A stretch of DNA of 17,020 bases from Candidatus Pelagibacter sp. TMED118 (GTDB lineage: Bacteria; Pseudomonadota; Alphaproteobacteria; Pelagibacterales; Pelagibacteraceae): NCBI GenBank assembly GCA_002170205.2, contig NHFT02000004.1, positions 91,436-108,455 on the forward strand. The letters are read 5' to 3'. Every line of letters starts with the position of its first letter. Positions within the stretch are counted from its first letter, which is position 1. The position numbers and the translations under genes are program-made. Below are positions 6,856-14,640 of the stretch, piece by piece. The notes under the pieces were generated by a model. The model saw only the letters and a list, made by a program, of their open reading frames with translations, did no database searches and was not told where the DNA came from.

Positions 6856-9267
6856 ATGGCAAGTTTTCATTATCATTTAGGTACACATACCAAGGAACAA
6901 TATGACGCATTAGACGTTAGTTTACGTGATCCAGACGATCCGACTTATATTAATAGAGCGGTAGAACAAACAGATGATATACTTCATAGTGCTACAAGAG
7001 GTGTATTTTGGTTAAGTGAAGAAGAAGTCGCAGAGCTAGAAAAAGATCCTCAAATTTTGTTTTTACACAAAGACCCAGATAGAAATCCAGACGACTATCC
7101 TCGACCTCCTGAAGATGAATTGCATTGTATGATCACAGAAACATATAGATATAATGAACCAGTGAAACATCACCCAAGATATACTTCTACAGCTGATTTC
7201 CCTACAACACCAGACGCAACTGACTTGAGAAGATGTGGATATCAACTATTAAGAACAACAAGAGAAAACGGACCAAAAACAAAAAGAGAAATATGGTCAA
7301 GCGAATCAACAGTAGCAACTGCTAATATTAAAAAATATGGTACAGGAAAAGATGTTGATATCGTTTGTATGGACAACGGTACATGGATTGGACATATTGA
7401 GTTTATTAACAATAGACCAGTTGGCGAATCACCCACTGACTACATAGGTGGAAATGTTTTACCAGGAGGTGGTATTTGTGATGTTTTATCTCTTGTACAT
7501 GATGGCCCTTATTATATTGATCCAGATTGGTTCAATGCCGCACCTGGCAGTAGACTCGAAACTAGGTGGGACGGAACTACAGTTCCTACAGAAAGTGAAG
7601 CAAGAGCTTGGTGGGGAAGTGCAAGTAATAGAAGTGCCGCTTTTGCTAGTTTTGGTACAGTAACAATATCTTCCTCTTATACAAGACTTAGAGCACATGG
7701 AGATTACGCTACCAATCCATACAGTGGAACACACGGTTCACAGTGTGGTAGTCAAATTTATGGTAGAACACATGGCTGGGCATATAATGCCAACAAATGG
7801 ATGATTGATGGTTACAGTAATCTAGGACTAGGATTAACACTTGTATGGGACGTTCAAAAAATATTTCATCAAGCAAAGCCTGTAAATCCAAACTATGGTA
7901 CAAAAGACCCTACATTAAGTTCCAACAGTTGGGGATATAGATCTTCAATAGACAGTAGTGGGTTTGGATTTCATAGAACAGGAGGTTCGATTAGCTATTC
8001 AACTGACGGTACCAAACCAAGATTTATGCGTTATGTTGGAGATGTTGGAGACTATAGTAGAATGAAAAGTGAATTTTTACCTAGTTCTATTGTTACCAGT
8101 GCAAAAGAAATGGTGGATGCTGGAGTAATTACAGTAGTTGCCTCAGGAAATGGTAATCAAAAACAAGTCGCATGGGATCATCCAGACTATGACAACTATT
8201 GGCATAGCTCAGCAACTGGACATTTTGGTGATGGAATAGGAGAATTTCAATTTGGATATCAAGTTATGACAACTACTAACAGACCAGGATTTCCTCAAAA
8301 TGCAGGAGCCACTTTTGCTGATCCGCAAAGTTATACAATACAAGTTTCAAATAGTGGTTCTAGTGCATATACTATGACTGGTACAGACAGACTTGGTAGT
8401 GTAAGTGGTAGCAATCCAACAATCACAATTAACAGAGGTGATACAGTAAGTTTTGTTGTTAACGCTGGTGGACACCCGTTTTACATCAAAACTAGTGCAG
8501 GAGGTACAGGGACAGGAGATCAAGTACAATTTCCGACAGCGGTTAGTCAAGGAGCAACAAGTGGTACAGTTAGCTGGTCACCTAATCAACGTACTCCTTC
8601 AACTGCCACAGGTGCAAGTTTCAAATATATTTGTTCAATTCACAGTTCAATGCAAGGAGTAATAAATGTTCGATCTGGTAATGTAACAAATCCAACAATA
8701 AATGTTGGTGCATTAGATGATGAATATGCTACTGGCTCAAAAGAACGTAAAGTTAATTACAGTGACATGGGAAATATGATTGATTTGTTTTCACCTGCTG
8801 ATGGTAGTTTAGCCGCATATATTGGTACTACTACATCTGGAGTGCCTAGATTTGATAGTACATACGTTAGTAAAACAGGTAACACCAATTGGAGTGATGG
8901 TAGTACTGGATCACCTTTAAATAGTAGAGATGTTAGATTCAGTGGAACCAGCAGTGCATGTCCTAATGCGTGTGGACTTATTGCAACAATCGTAGAATTC
9001 AATAGAAATTGGACAGTTTGGGATATCAAAACATGGCTTGGAACACTACAGAATCAAGACACTACGAATGATTTTTATGACATTGCTGAAGAGACAACTG
9101 CTGACGGCACTGGACATGCTGATTTAAATGGATTGCAAGGTGCTACTGCTAGAGTAATATATCAAGGTGGTACATACAGTCATACAACCAAAGATACAGT
9201 AGTAAAAGATGTTTCGATAGGTAATGGACTAAGTATAAGTGGTTCAATTAATATAACCAGAGATTGA
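6856..9267 (+). CDS. Subtilisin-like serine protease with inserted cupredoxin-like domain
   Basis: The product has 803 residues; AGGAGA at 6845-6850 is 5 bases before the ATG. Residues 1-75 resemble a subtilisin propeptide (I9-like) that ends LSEEEVAELEKDPQILFL. The S8 protease core then shows all catalytic parts: Asp173 in DIVCMDNGTWIGH, His293 in GTHGSQCGSQIYG, oxyanion Asn432 in VVASGNGN, and Ser699 in SGTSSACPNACG. Between Asn432 and Ser699 sits an extra domain, about 490-607, with NAGGHPFYI (His540) and YICSIHSSMQGVINV (Cys593, His596, Met599). It is related to the C-terminal domain of the 650-residue protein upstream. There is no signal peptide, so it is likely a virion or assembly protease, perhaps cutting fibres or host surface proteins. 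The core is large, with extra loops between Asp and His. The stop codon lies within the -35 box of the next gene. Confidence 0.9.
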   Translation: MASFHYHLGTHTKEQYDALDVSLRDPDDPTYINRAVEQTDDILHSATRGVFWLSEEEVAELEKDPQILFLHKDPDRNPDDYPRPPEDELHCMITETYRYNEPVKHHPRYTSTADFPTTPDATDLRRCGYQLLRTTRENGPKTKREIWSSESTVATANIKKYGTGKDVDIVCMDNGTWIGHIEFINNRPVGESPTDYIGGNVLPGGGICDVLSLVHDGPYYIDPDWFNAAPGSRLETRWDGTTVPTESEARAWWGSASNRSAAFASFGTVTISSSYTRLRAHGDYATNPYSGTHGSQCGSQIYGRTHGWAYNANKWMIDGYSNLGLGLTLVWDVQKIFHQAKPVNPNYGTKDPTLSSNSWGYRSSIDSSGFGFHRTGGSISYSTDGTKPRFMRYVGDVGDYSRMKSEFLPSSIVTSAKEMVDAGVITVVASGNGNQKQVAWDHPDYDNYWHSSATGHFGDGIGEFQFGYQVMTTTNRPGFPQNAGATFADPQSYTIQVSNSGSSAYTMTGTDRLGSVSGSNPTITINRGDTVSFVVNAGGHPFYIKTSAGGTGTGDQVQFPTAVSQGATSGTVSWSPNQRTPSTATGASFKYICSIHSSMQGVINVRSGNVTNPTINVGALDDEYATGSKERKVNYSDMGNMIDLFSPADGSLAAYIGTTTSGVPRFDSTYVSKTGNTNWSDGSTGSPLNSRDVRFSGTSSACPNACGLIATIVEFNRNWTVWDIKTWLGTLQNQDTTNDFYDIAEETTADGTGHADLNGLQGATARVIYQGGTYSHTTKDTVVKDVSIGNGLSISGSINITRD

Positions 9268-9291
9268 CAAATCTAAGAAGTGTGCTAAAAT
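9264..9291 (+). promoter_or_regulatory. Sigma70-type extended -10 promoter for the heme oxygenase gene
   Basis: TTGACA (9264-9269) is a perfect -35 box. Sixteen bases later comes TAAAAT (9286-9291), a good -10 box preceded by TGC, which supplies the extended -10 TGn. Transcription would start near 9297-9299, which is the ATG (9298) itself, so the mRNA would be leaderless or nearly so. This agrees with the lack of a well-placed Shine-Dalgarno site; AAGAAG at 9275-9280 is 17 bases from the ATG. The -35 box overlaps the protease stop codon. Confidence 0.6.
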
Positions 9292-9297
9292 AAAAAC

Positions 9298-9831
9298 ATG
9301 ACCAATCTTAAAGAACTTACTTGGGAAGAACACAAGAATGCTGAGCGACAAGCCTTTGTCAAAGAACTTATGGGTGGTATTAGTGTCGAGCGTTATTGTG
9401 ATTTTTTACATAACCAACATCCACAATATAATTTATTAGAAAACTTTGCAAGATTACATAGTTTAACTGATGTAATTATTGCTCCAAAGATACATGCTGA
9501 TATACTAGAATTAGAAAAACAACTTACAGATTACAAACCTAAGATATATCCGGTTGTAAAAGAGTACACAGATCATTTAATGAAAATTAAAGAAGATCCG
9601 CATAAATTAATGGCACACATATATGTGCGTCATATGGGAGATTTAAGTGGTGGACAAATGATCTCTAAACGTACACCCGGTGAAGGAACTATGTATCAGT
9701 TCGATGAAGATGTAAATATACTCAAAGACAAAATTCGTACAAGATTAGATGATAGTATGTCTGATGAAGCTAAAGTATGTTTTAACTTTGCTACAGAACT
9801 TTTTAAACAAATGTCGGTTTCAAACAACTAA
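9298..9831 (+). CDS. Heme oxygenase (biliverdin-producing)
   Basis: The product has 177 residues, shorter than cyanobacterial HO1 (about 240), and is wholly helical in appearance. His12 in WEEHKNAE is the proximal heme ligand of the family. The distal-helix signature GDLSGGQ is complete at 114-120, preceded by AHIYVRHM. The enzyme uses O2 and electrons, usually from ferredoxin, to split heme into biliverdin, CO and Fe2+ in the cytoplasm. Heme oxygenases are known auxiliary metabolic genes of marine phages, often paired with a bilin reductase. No reductase lies in this window, so iron release or biliverdin supply to a host pathway are both possible. It sits alone among fibre genes and has its own sigma70-type promoter, unlike its neighbours. 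No frameshift or lost key residue is visible. Confidence 0.92.
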   Translation: MTNLKELTWEEHKNAERQAFVKELMGGISVERYCDFLHNQHPQYNLLENFARLHSLTDVIIAPKIHADILELEKQLTDYKPKIYPVVKEYTDHLMKIKEDPHKLMAHIYVRHMGDLSGGQMISKRTPGEGTMYQFDEDVNILKDKIRTRLDDSMSDEAKVCFNFATELFKQMSVSNN

Positions 9832-9834
9832 ATA
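9827..9834 (+). promoter_or_regulatory. Possible degenerate late promoter box before the 1150-residue fibre gene
   Basis: ACTAAATA overlaps the heme oxygenase stop codon (TAA 9829-9831) and lies 26 bases before the ATG at 9861. That spacing is close to the 21 and 23 bases of the two AATAAATA boxes. It keeps TAAATA but differs from TATAAATA at the first two positions. The AT-rich bases after it (AATATATAAAAG) make chance matches easy. Confidence 0.3.
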
Positions 9835-9860
9835 TATAAAAGTAGTTGTGAGAGACAAAT

Positions 9861-12800
9861 ATGGCATTAAATTTAGACCATCAAAGAGAAAGAATTACCA
9901 CTCAGAGTGGTACACTTAATATCAATACCAATGGTAGTATAAAAATACCAGTTGGTAATACAGCCCAACGACCTCAGGGTGCAAATGCTTCTACGGGTCA
10001 ACTTAGATTCAACACACAACTTAACAGATTTGAAGGTTACAACGGAACCTCTTGGACATCCATTGGCGGTGTAATGGATGCGGATCAAGACACATATATT
10101 GAAGTTGATAATCCGCTAGACAATGATACAATAAAATTTTTTACAGCAGGAACTGAACGTGCAAGCATAGATAACACAGGAAAGTTTACTATTGAAGGTA
10201 ATAGTGAATTTAAAGGTAATGTAACTATCGGTGGAGACATTACAATAGGTGATGCTGATACAGATGGCATTAACATCAACAGTGATTTTAATAATAGTTT
10301 ACTTCCCAATTTAGATAGTACATATAATTTAGGTAGTGCTCTTAAAAAATGGAAAAACATTTTTATGGGAGGTACTATAGATGCTAGTACTAGCACAGAG
10401 TCATTTATTCTTCCACAAGGTACTGATGCTGAAAGACCAGGAACTGTACAAACTGGTATGTTACGTTTTAGTACCACCAGTAGCAAAGCAGAAGTTTATG
10501 ATGGTACAGCTTGGGTAGAAGTAGGTGGCGGTAGTGCCAATGATGTTTTCAAAACTATTTCTGTAAGTGGGCAATCTGATGTAGTTGCAGACGGAAACAG
10601 TGATACACTTACACTTGTTGGTGGTACTGGTATTCAAATTACTACAAATGCCACTACAGATGAAATTACAATTCAAACTGTAGGTGGCGGTGGCGGATCA
10701 GCACAAAATTTATTTGATAAAATTGCAGTCAGCGGACAGAACAATATAATTGCTGATAATGTAGCAGACACACTAACATTCATTGCTGGTACTGGAATGA
10801 CCATTACAACAAACTCAAATAATGATAGTGTAACGTTTACAAGCACTGGTTCTTATTCAGACAGTGATGTTGATACACATTTAAACACAAGCACAGCTTC
10901 AACAGGAGAAGTACTTAGTTGGAATGGTACTGATTATGATTGGATAGTACAAAGCGGGTCCTATGGAAATTCAGATGTTGACACACACTTAAATTTAAGT
11001 ACAGCAACAACCGGACAGGCACTGATTTATGATGGTGCAGACTACAGTTGGGGAACAGTTGGCGGCGCAATTACTATTCAAGATGAAGGTACACCTCTTA
11101 CTACAGCGGCTACTACAATTAATTTTGTAGGCACAGGAGTTACAGCAACTGGCACAGGTGCTACTAAAACAATTACTATTACAGGTGGAGGCAGTGGTAC
11201 AGGAGATGCTATTATAGATGCTGATGCTGACACACATATAAAAGTAGAAACTGTCGCAGATGAAGATAAAATAAGATTTACTACAGCTGGTACAGAACGT
11301 GCAAGAATAGATAGTAATGGTGATTTTATTATTGGTGATCCTAATACATCAACATTTTATAAACTTCCGACTACAAGAGGTACTACAGGACAAGTGCCAG
11401 TATTAGATGCAAACGGCAATGCAACATTTCAAACTATTGCTAGTGGAAGCGGAACAGCATTTTATCAAAACACTGCGCCAACAGTGGGTGTAGCTCAAGG
11501 TGATCTTTGGTTTGATACAGGTACTACTGCTGAACTTTATGTATACACAGGTGGTGAATGGGTATCTGTTGTAAGTGGTGCTGACACAGGTTTTATTCCT
11601 GTAAACTTTACAGCTAATGGCAACACAACTGTATTTGATCCAAATGCAGGAGATGGTACTGTAAGTATGGTATTTTTAAACGGTGTGTTGATGCAAAAAA
11701 CAAACGACTACACTGAATCAAGTGGCGTAATTACATTTCAAACAACACCACAAAACGGCGATCAGATTGATATTATTGTTACTGGTGAAATAAATGCTAT
11801 TACACTTCCGCAGTTAGGTCTTACCAATCACACATTAATTACTATTGATTCATCTGGTAATTTAGAAGCAACAAGTTTAGCGGCACAAAATTTAAGTTCA
11901 ACACAAATTCCTTATACAGCTATCAGCGGTGAATTAATAGGATCAAACGCATTATACTGGACAGGTAATGTATTCGGTGCAGTAGGCACAGGTGGCATTC
12001 AAGGACCAACTGGAACTACAGCTCAAAGACCAACTCCTGTGCAAGGTATATTTAGATATAATACCGATGATGATAAAATGGAGTACTATGATGGTACTAA
12101 TACTGTATGGAAAAAACTAGCAGTTGAAGGTGGAGGCACAGAAGATTCAGACGGTGACACAAAAATAACTTTTGAAACAGGCACAAACGATAATGATGAA
12201 ATAGACTTTTTTACTGCTGGTACAAAACGTATGCAAATTGCAAGTAATGGAAATCTTGGATTTGGAGCAAGTCTAACCGCATTTACAATTGATTACACAA
12301 CTGGTGCAACACAAATAAATGGTGACAATGTACATAGTGGTAATAGTGGTGTTAGTGCAGGTGCATATGGATCAGCTACACTTATTCCGGTAGTGACTGT
12401 TGACGTCGAAGGACACGTTACTGGAGTTAGTACAGTTACTCCAACTTTTAGTCCAACAGCAAATAGTATAAACGATACACACATTGATTTTGGTACAGGT
12501 GCAAATCAAGTCAATACAGATGACTTACCAGAAGGTAGCACAAATTTATATTTTACACAAGCTAGAGGTGATATTGTTAATGATACAACTCCGCAACTAG
12601 GCGGTAATTTAGATGTAAACGGAAAACAGATAACAAGTACTAGCAGTGGCAATATTGTTATTCAACCTGATGGTACAGGCAAAGTACAAATCAGTGGAAT
12701 TAATTATCCAACAGCAGATGGAAACACAGACCAAGTATTAGCTACAAATGGAAGTGGACAACTGGTATTTACTAGTGTTCAAAACCTAAGTGGCAGTGGC

Positions 12801-13313
12801 ATGCAAAATGTTAACGAAGATACCAGTCCAGAACTAGGTGGTAACTTAGATGTAATTACTCATCAGATTGTTAGCACTAGTGGCAGAGATATTGAAATCA
12901 TACCAGATACAACTGGTAATGTAGGTATTGGTCAAACTAATCCGTTGGAAAAACTACATGTAGATGGAGCCATCCGTATAAATGGTGTTAGCACACTAGA
13001 AACAGCCGCAACCACTCTCGCAACAACAACTCAGTCGGCAATAGATTCCTTTGCACTTACAAAATTTAGAAGTTGCAAATATGTAATCCAAGCTACTGAC
13101 ACAGTCAGTAGTGAATATCAAATTACAGAAGCATTATTAATACATGATGGCTCCACTGCATATGTCAGTGTTTATGGTATTGTAATGACAGGTAGTGCTG
13201 AACTGTTTACACTAAATGCAGATGTAAACGGTGGAAATGCTAGATTACTAGCAACTGGTGCAAGTACTAATAGCACACAATATAAATTAACAAGAACAAG
13301 TACGTTGGTGTAA
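9861..13313 (+). CDS. Long modular fibre/structural protein (1150 residues)
   Basis: This is a Gly/Thr/Asn/Asp-rich beta protein built from repeats. Module A, like STGQLRFNT...GTSWTSIGG, occurs near 44-70, 197-224 and 726-758. Module B, with DxDTxI ... FFTAGTER ... I..NG.F, occurs near 73-112, 453-492 and 762-801. A tandem pair lies at 228-275 and 284-329. HLNxSTA..G modules lie at 338-365 and 373-401. GGNLDV modules follow DTTPQL (908-924) and DTSPEL (987-1003). Residues 574-642 (MVFLNGVLMQKTNDYTES) resemble a domain also found at the start of the gene at 16671. NVGIGQTNPLEKLHVDG (1020-1036) leads to a C-terminal domain with two tandem-looking strands (CKYVIQATD, EALLIHDGSTAYVSVYG) of a kind I recall from cyanophage virion proteins. 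The ribosome site is weak (GAGAG near 9850). Likely a trimeric tail or head fibre; its exact position in the virion is unknown. Confidence 0.82.
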   Translation: MALNLDHQRERITTQSGTLNINTNGSIKIPVGNTAQRPQGANASTGQLRFNTQLNRFEGYNGTSWTSIGGVMDADQDTYIEVDNPLDNDTIKFFTAGTERASIDNTGKFTIEGNSEFKGNVTIGGDITIGDADTDGININSDFNNSLLPNLDSTYNLGSALKKWKNIFMGGTIDASTSTESFILPQGTDAERPGTVQTGMLRFSTTSSKAEVYDGTAWVEVGGGSANDVFKTISVSGQSDVVADGNSDTLTLVGGTGIQITTNATTDEITIQTVGGGGGSAQNLFDKIAVSGQNNIIADNVADTLTFIAGTGMTITTNSNNDSVTFTSTGSYSDSDVDTHLNTSTASTGEVLSWNGTDYDWIVQSGSYGNSDVDTHLNLSTATTGQALIYDGADYSWGTVGGAITIQDEGTPLTTAATTINFVGTGVTATGTGATKTITITGGGSGTGDAIIDADADTHIKVETVADEDKIRFTTAGTERARIDSNGDFIIGDPNTSTFYKLPTTRGTTGQVPVLDANGNATFQTIASGSGTAFYQNTAPTVGVAQGDLWFDTGTTAELYVYTGGEWVSVVSGADTGFIPVNFTANGNTTVFDPNAGDGTVSMVFLNGVLMQKTNDYTESSGVITFQTTPQNGDQIDIIVTGEINAITLPQLGLTNHTLITIDSSGNLEATSLAAQNLSSTQIPYTAISGELIGSNALYWTGNVFGAVGTGGIQGPTGTTAQRPTPVQGIFRYNTDDDKMEYYDGTNTVWKKLAVEGGGTEDSDGDTKITFETGTNDNDEIDFFTAGTKRMQIASNGNLGFGASLTAFTIDYTTGATQINGDNVHSGNSGVSAGAYGSATLIPVVTVDVEGHVTGVSTVTPTFSPTANSINDTHIDFGTGANQVNTDDLPEGSTNLYFTQARGDIVNDTTPQLGGNLDVNGKQITSTSSGNIVIQPDGTGKVQISGINYPTADGNTDQVLATNGSGQLVFTSVQNLSGSGMQNVNEDTSPELGGNLDVITHQIVSTSGRDIEIIPDTTGNVGIGQTNPLEKLHVDGAIRINGVSTLETAATTLATTTQSAIDSFALTKFRSCKYVIQATDTVSSEYQITEALLIHDGSTAYVSVYGIVMTGSAELFTLNADVNGGNARLLATGASTNSTQYKLTRTSTLV
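10542..10847 (+). repeat. Tandem protein-level repeat inside the 1150-residue fibre gene
   Basis: Two units encode residues 228-275 and 284-329. Both follow the pattern (D/N)x(F)(K/D)xIxVSGQxxxxADxxxDTLTxxxGTGxxITTNxxxDxxTxxx. A Gly-rich spacer (GGGGGSAQ) separates them. The DNA has diverged, so the duplication is old or kept apart by selection. A repeated beta prism or spiral segment is likely. Confidence 0.75.
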
Positions 13314-13314
13314 T

Positions 13315-14328
13315 ATGGCATTAAAAGACTTTATGGTAAAAAGCAATGTCCAAATGATGGGACATCAAACAGTAGGCGGATACTTAGCAGGTCCAGCTAC
13401 TTTTGTAATTGATCCTGCAACTGTTGGAGATGATACAGGTACTGTTGAAGTTAAAGGTAATCTACAAGTAAATGGAACAACAACTACAGTCAATAGCACA
13501 ACACTAGACATTGCAGATATTAATATCACAGTAGCAAAAGGAGCCGGTAGTGCAGGTGCCGCCGACGGAGCAGGTCTAACAGTAGACGGTGCAAATGCTA
13601 CTTTAATTTATAGAAGCACTGGTGACAAATGGGTATTCAACAAAGCACCATTTTATAACTCAGATGCACTATTGGTTGCAAGTGATCTAAGTATAGCAAC
13701 AGATGCCACTCCAGCAGGTGATGGTGGAATAAGCTACGACCCAAGTACAAAACAATTTACATACACACCAGCAGTACTAAGTGGACTAACAGGTACAACT
13801 GATGATATCACAGAAGGTACTACAAATTTATATTTTACTAATACTAGAGCAGATACTAGAGCAACACTTAGAATCACAGCCGCAGATATTGGAAACTTAA
13901 ACAATGTAGATGAAACTGGTGTAGCAAATAATAAAATTCTAAAATATAACAGTACTAGTAGTAAATGGGAAGTAGCAGATGATAATGGTGTTGCACTTAC
14001 AGACTTATCAGTAACAACAGGATCTGCATCAGGATCTGGCACACTAACCTATAATAATAGTACTGGTGTTTTTAGTTTTGCACCAGCTGACTTATCAACT
14101 TATTTGACAAGTGAAACAGATACATTAGATAGTGTAACTGGAAGAGGTGCAACAACTACAAATGACATCAGTGTAAATACACTAGCAAGCACAATAGCAA
14201 CAGGTACTGCACCATTAACAGTAGCAAGTACAACAATGGTCAGTAATCTAAACGCTGACAAATTAGACGACAAGGAATTTACAGATATTATTGCTGAAGC
14301 AACTGCATTGGCGATAGCGTTAGGATAG
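13315..14328 (+). CDS. Fibre-like structural protein (337 residues)
   Basis: It begins one base after the previous stop and has no clear ribosome site, so translation is probably coupled. Residues 1-35 (LKDFMVKSNVQMMGHQTVGG) may be an attachment head. GNLQVNGTTTTVNSTTLDIA (49-68) and the following INITVAKGAG form a module very common in marine phage virion proteins. FNKAPFYNSDAL near 108-119, DDITEGTTNLYFT (163-175) and NLNNVDETGVANNKILKYNS (194-213) are further shared modules. The last of these matches the 650-residue protein at 4644 at DNA level. The C-terminus (STTMVSNLNADKLDDKEFTD ... AIALG) may be a helical trimer end. No catalytic motif or Cys is seen. Likely a short fibre or a fibre segment that works with the adjacent 102- and 570-residue proteins. 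Confidence 0.78.
   Translation: MALKDFMVKSNVQMMGHQTVGGYLAGPATFVIDPATVGDDTGTVEVKGNLQVNGTTTTVNSTTLDIADINITVAKGAGSAGAADGAGLTVDGANATLIYRSTGDKWVFNKAPFYNSDALLVASDLSIATDATPAGDGGISYDPSTKQFTYTPAVLSGLTGTTDDITEGTTNLYFTNTRADTRATLRITAADIGNLNNVDETGVANNKILKYNSTSSKWEVADDNGVALTDLSVTTGSASGSGTLTYNNSTGVFSFAPADLSTYLTSETDTLDSVTGRGATTTNDISVNTLASTIATGTAPLTVASTTMVSNLNADKLDDKEFTDIIAEATALAIALG
13915..13983 (+). repeat. Dispersed 69-bp repeat, copy 2 (pairs with 4920-4988)
   Basis: This stretch encodes TGVANNKILKYNSTSSKWEV and ADD. It matches 4920-4988 at 61 of 69 bases. Five of the eight differences fall at third codon positions or silent sites by eye, so the protein sequence is the more conserved level. Confidence 0.85.
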
Positions 14329-14331
14329 AAT

Positions 14332-14640
14332 ATGGCACAAACATTTAAAAATTATACAGCGGCAAGTATAGGATCAACACCAACAACTGTTTACACAGTA
14401 GCAAGTGCAACCACTTCTATACTAATAGGAGTAAACTTAGCCAATAGAACAGCATCACAAATTACAGTAAGTGCCCAACTAGGAACAACATATATTGTTA
14501 AAGATGCACCTATACCAAGCGGTGGTGCATTAAGTGTACTAGAAGGAAAAATTATAGCAGAAGCCGCCGATACTATTATAGTAACCAGCGATACTGCTAG
14601 TAGCTGTGATGCAATAGTAAGTGTATTAGAGCAGACATAA
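14332..14640 (+). CDS. Small beta-rich virion protein (102 residues)
   Basis: The protein starts MAQTFKNYTAASIGSTPTTV and has a regular beta pattern (ILIGVNLANRT, QITVSAQLG, TYIVKDAPIPSGGALSVLEGK, DTIIVTSDTASSCDAIVSVLE). The block KDAPIPSGGALSVLEG and the ending VSVLEQT resemble small structural proteins that I recall next to fibre genes in cyanophages, though no function is known to me. It looks like one compact beta sandwich. AGGA at 14322-14325 sets the start, and the stop overlaps the next ATG in TAATG, so the two are coupled. One Cys (CD near residue 92) is present. A cap or collar on a fibre is a guess. Confidence 0.78.
   Translation: MAQTFKNYTAASIGSTPTTVYTVASATTSILIGVNLANRTASQITVSAQLGTTYIVKDAPIPSGGALSVLEGKIIAEAADTIIVTSDTASSCDAIVSVLEQT

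Noticed and set aside
6849..6858. TATAAATG before the protease as a late promoter
   Set aside because: It overlaps the ATG itself, so the start site would fall inside the gene. It is part of the ribosome-site spacer.
10085..10486. Minus-strand open frame of 133 residues inside the 1150-residue gene
   Set aside because: It is a shadow of repetitive fibre codons, with no ribosome site or family pattern.
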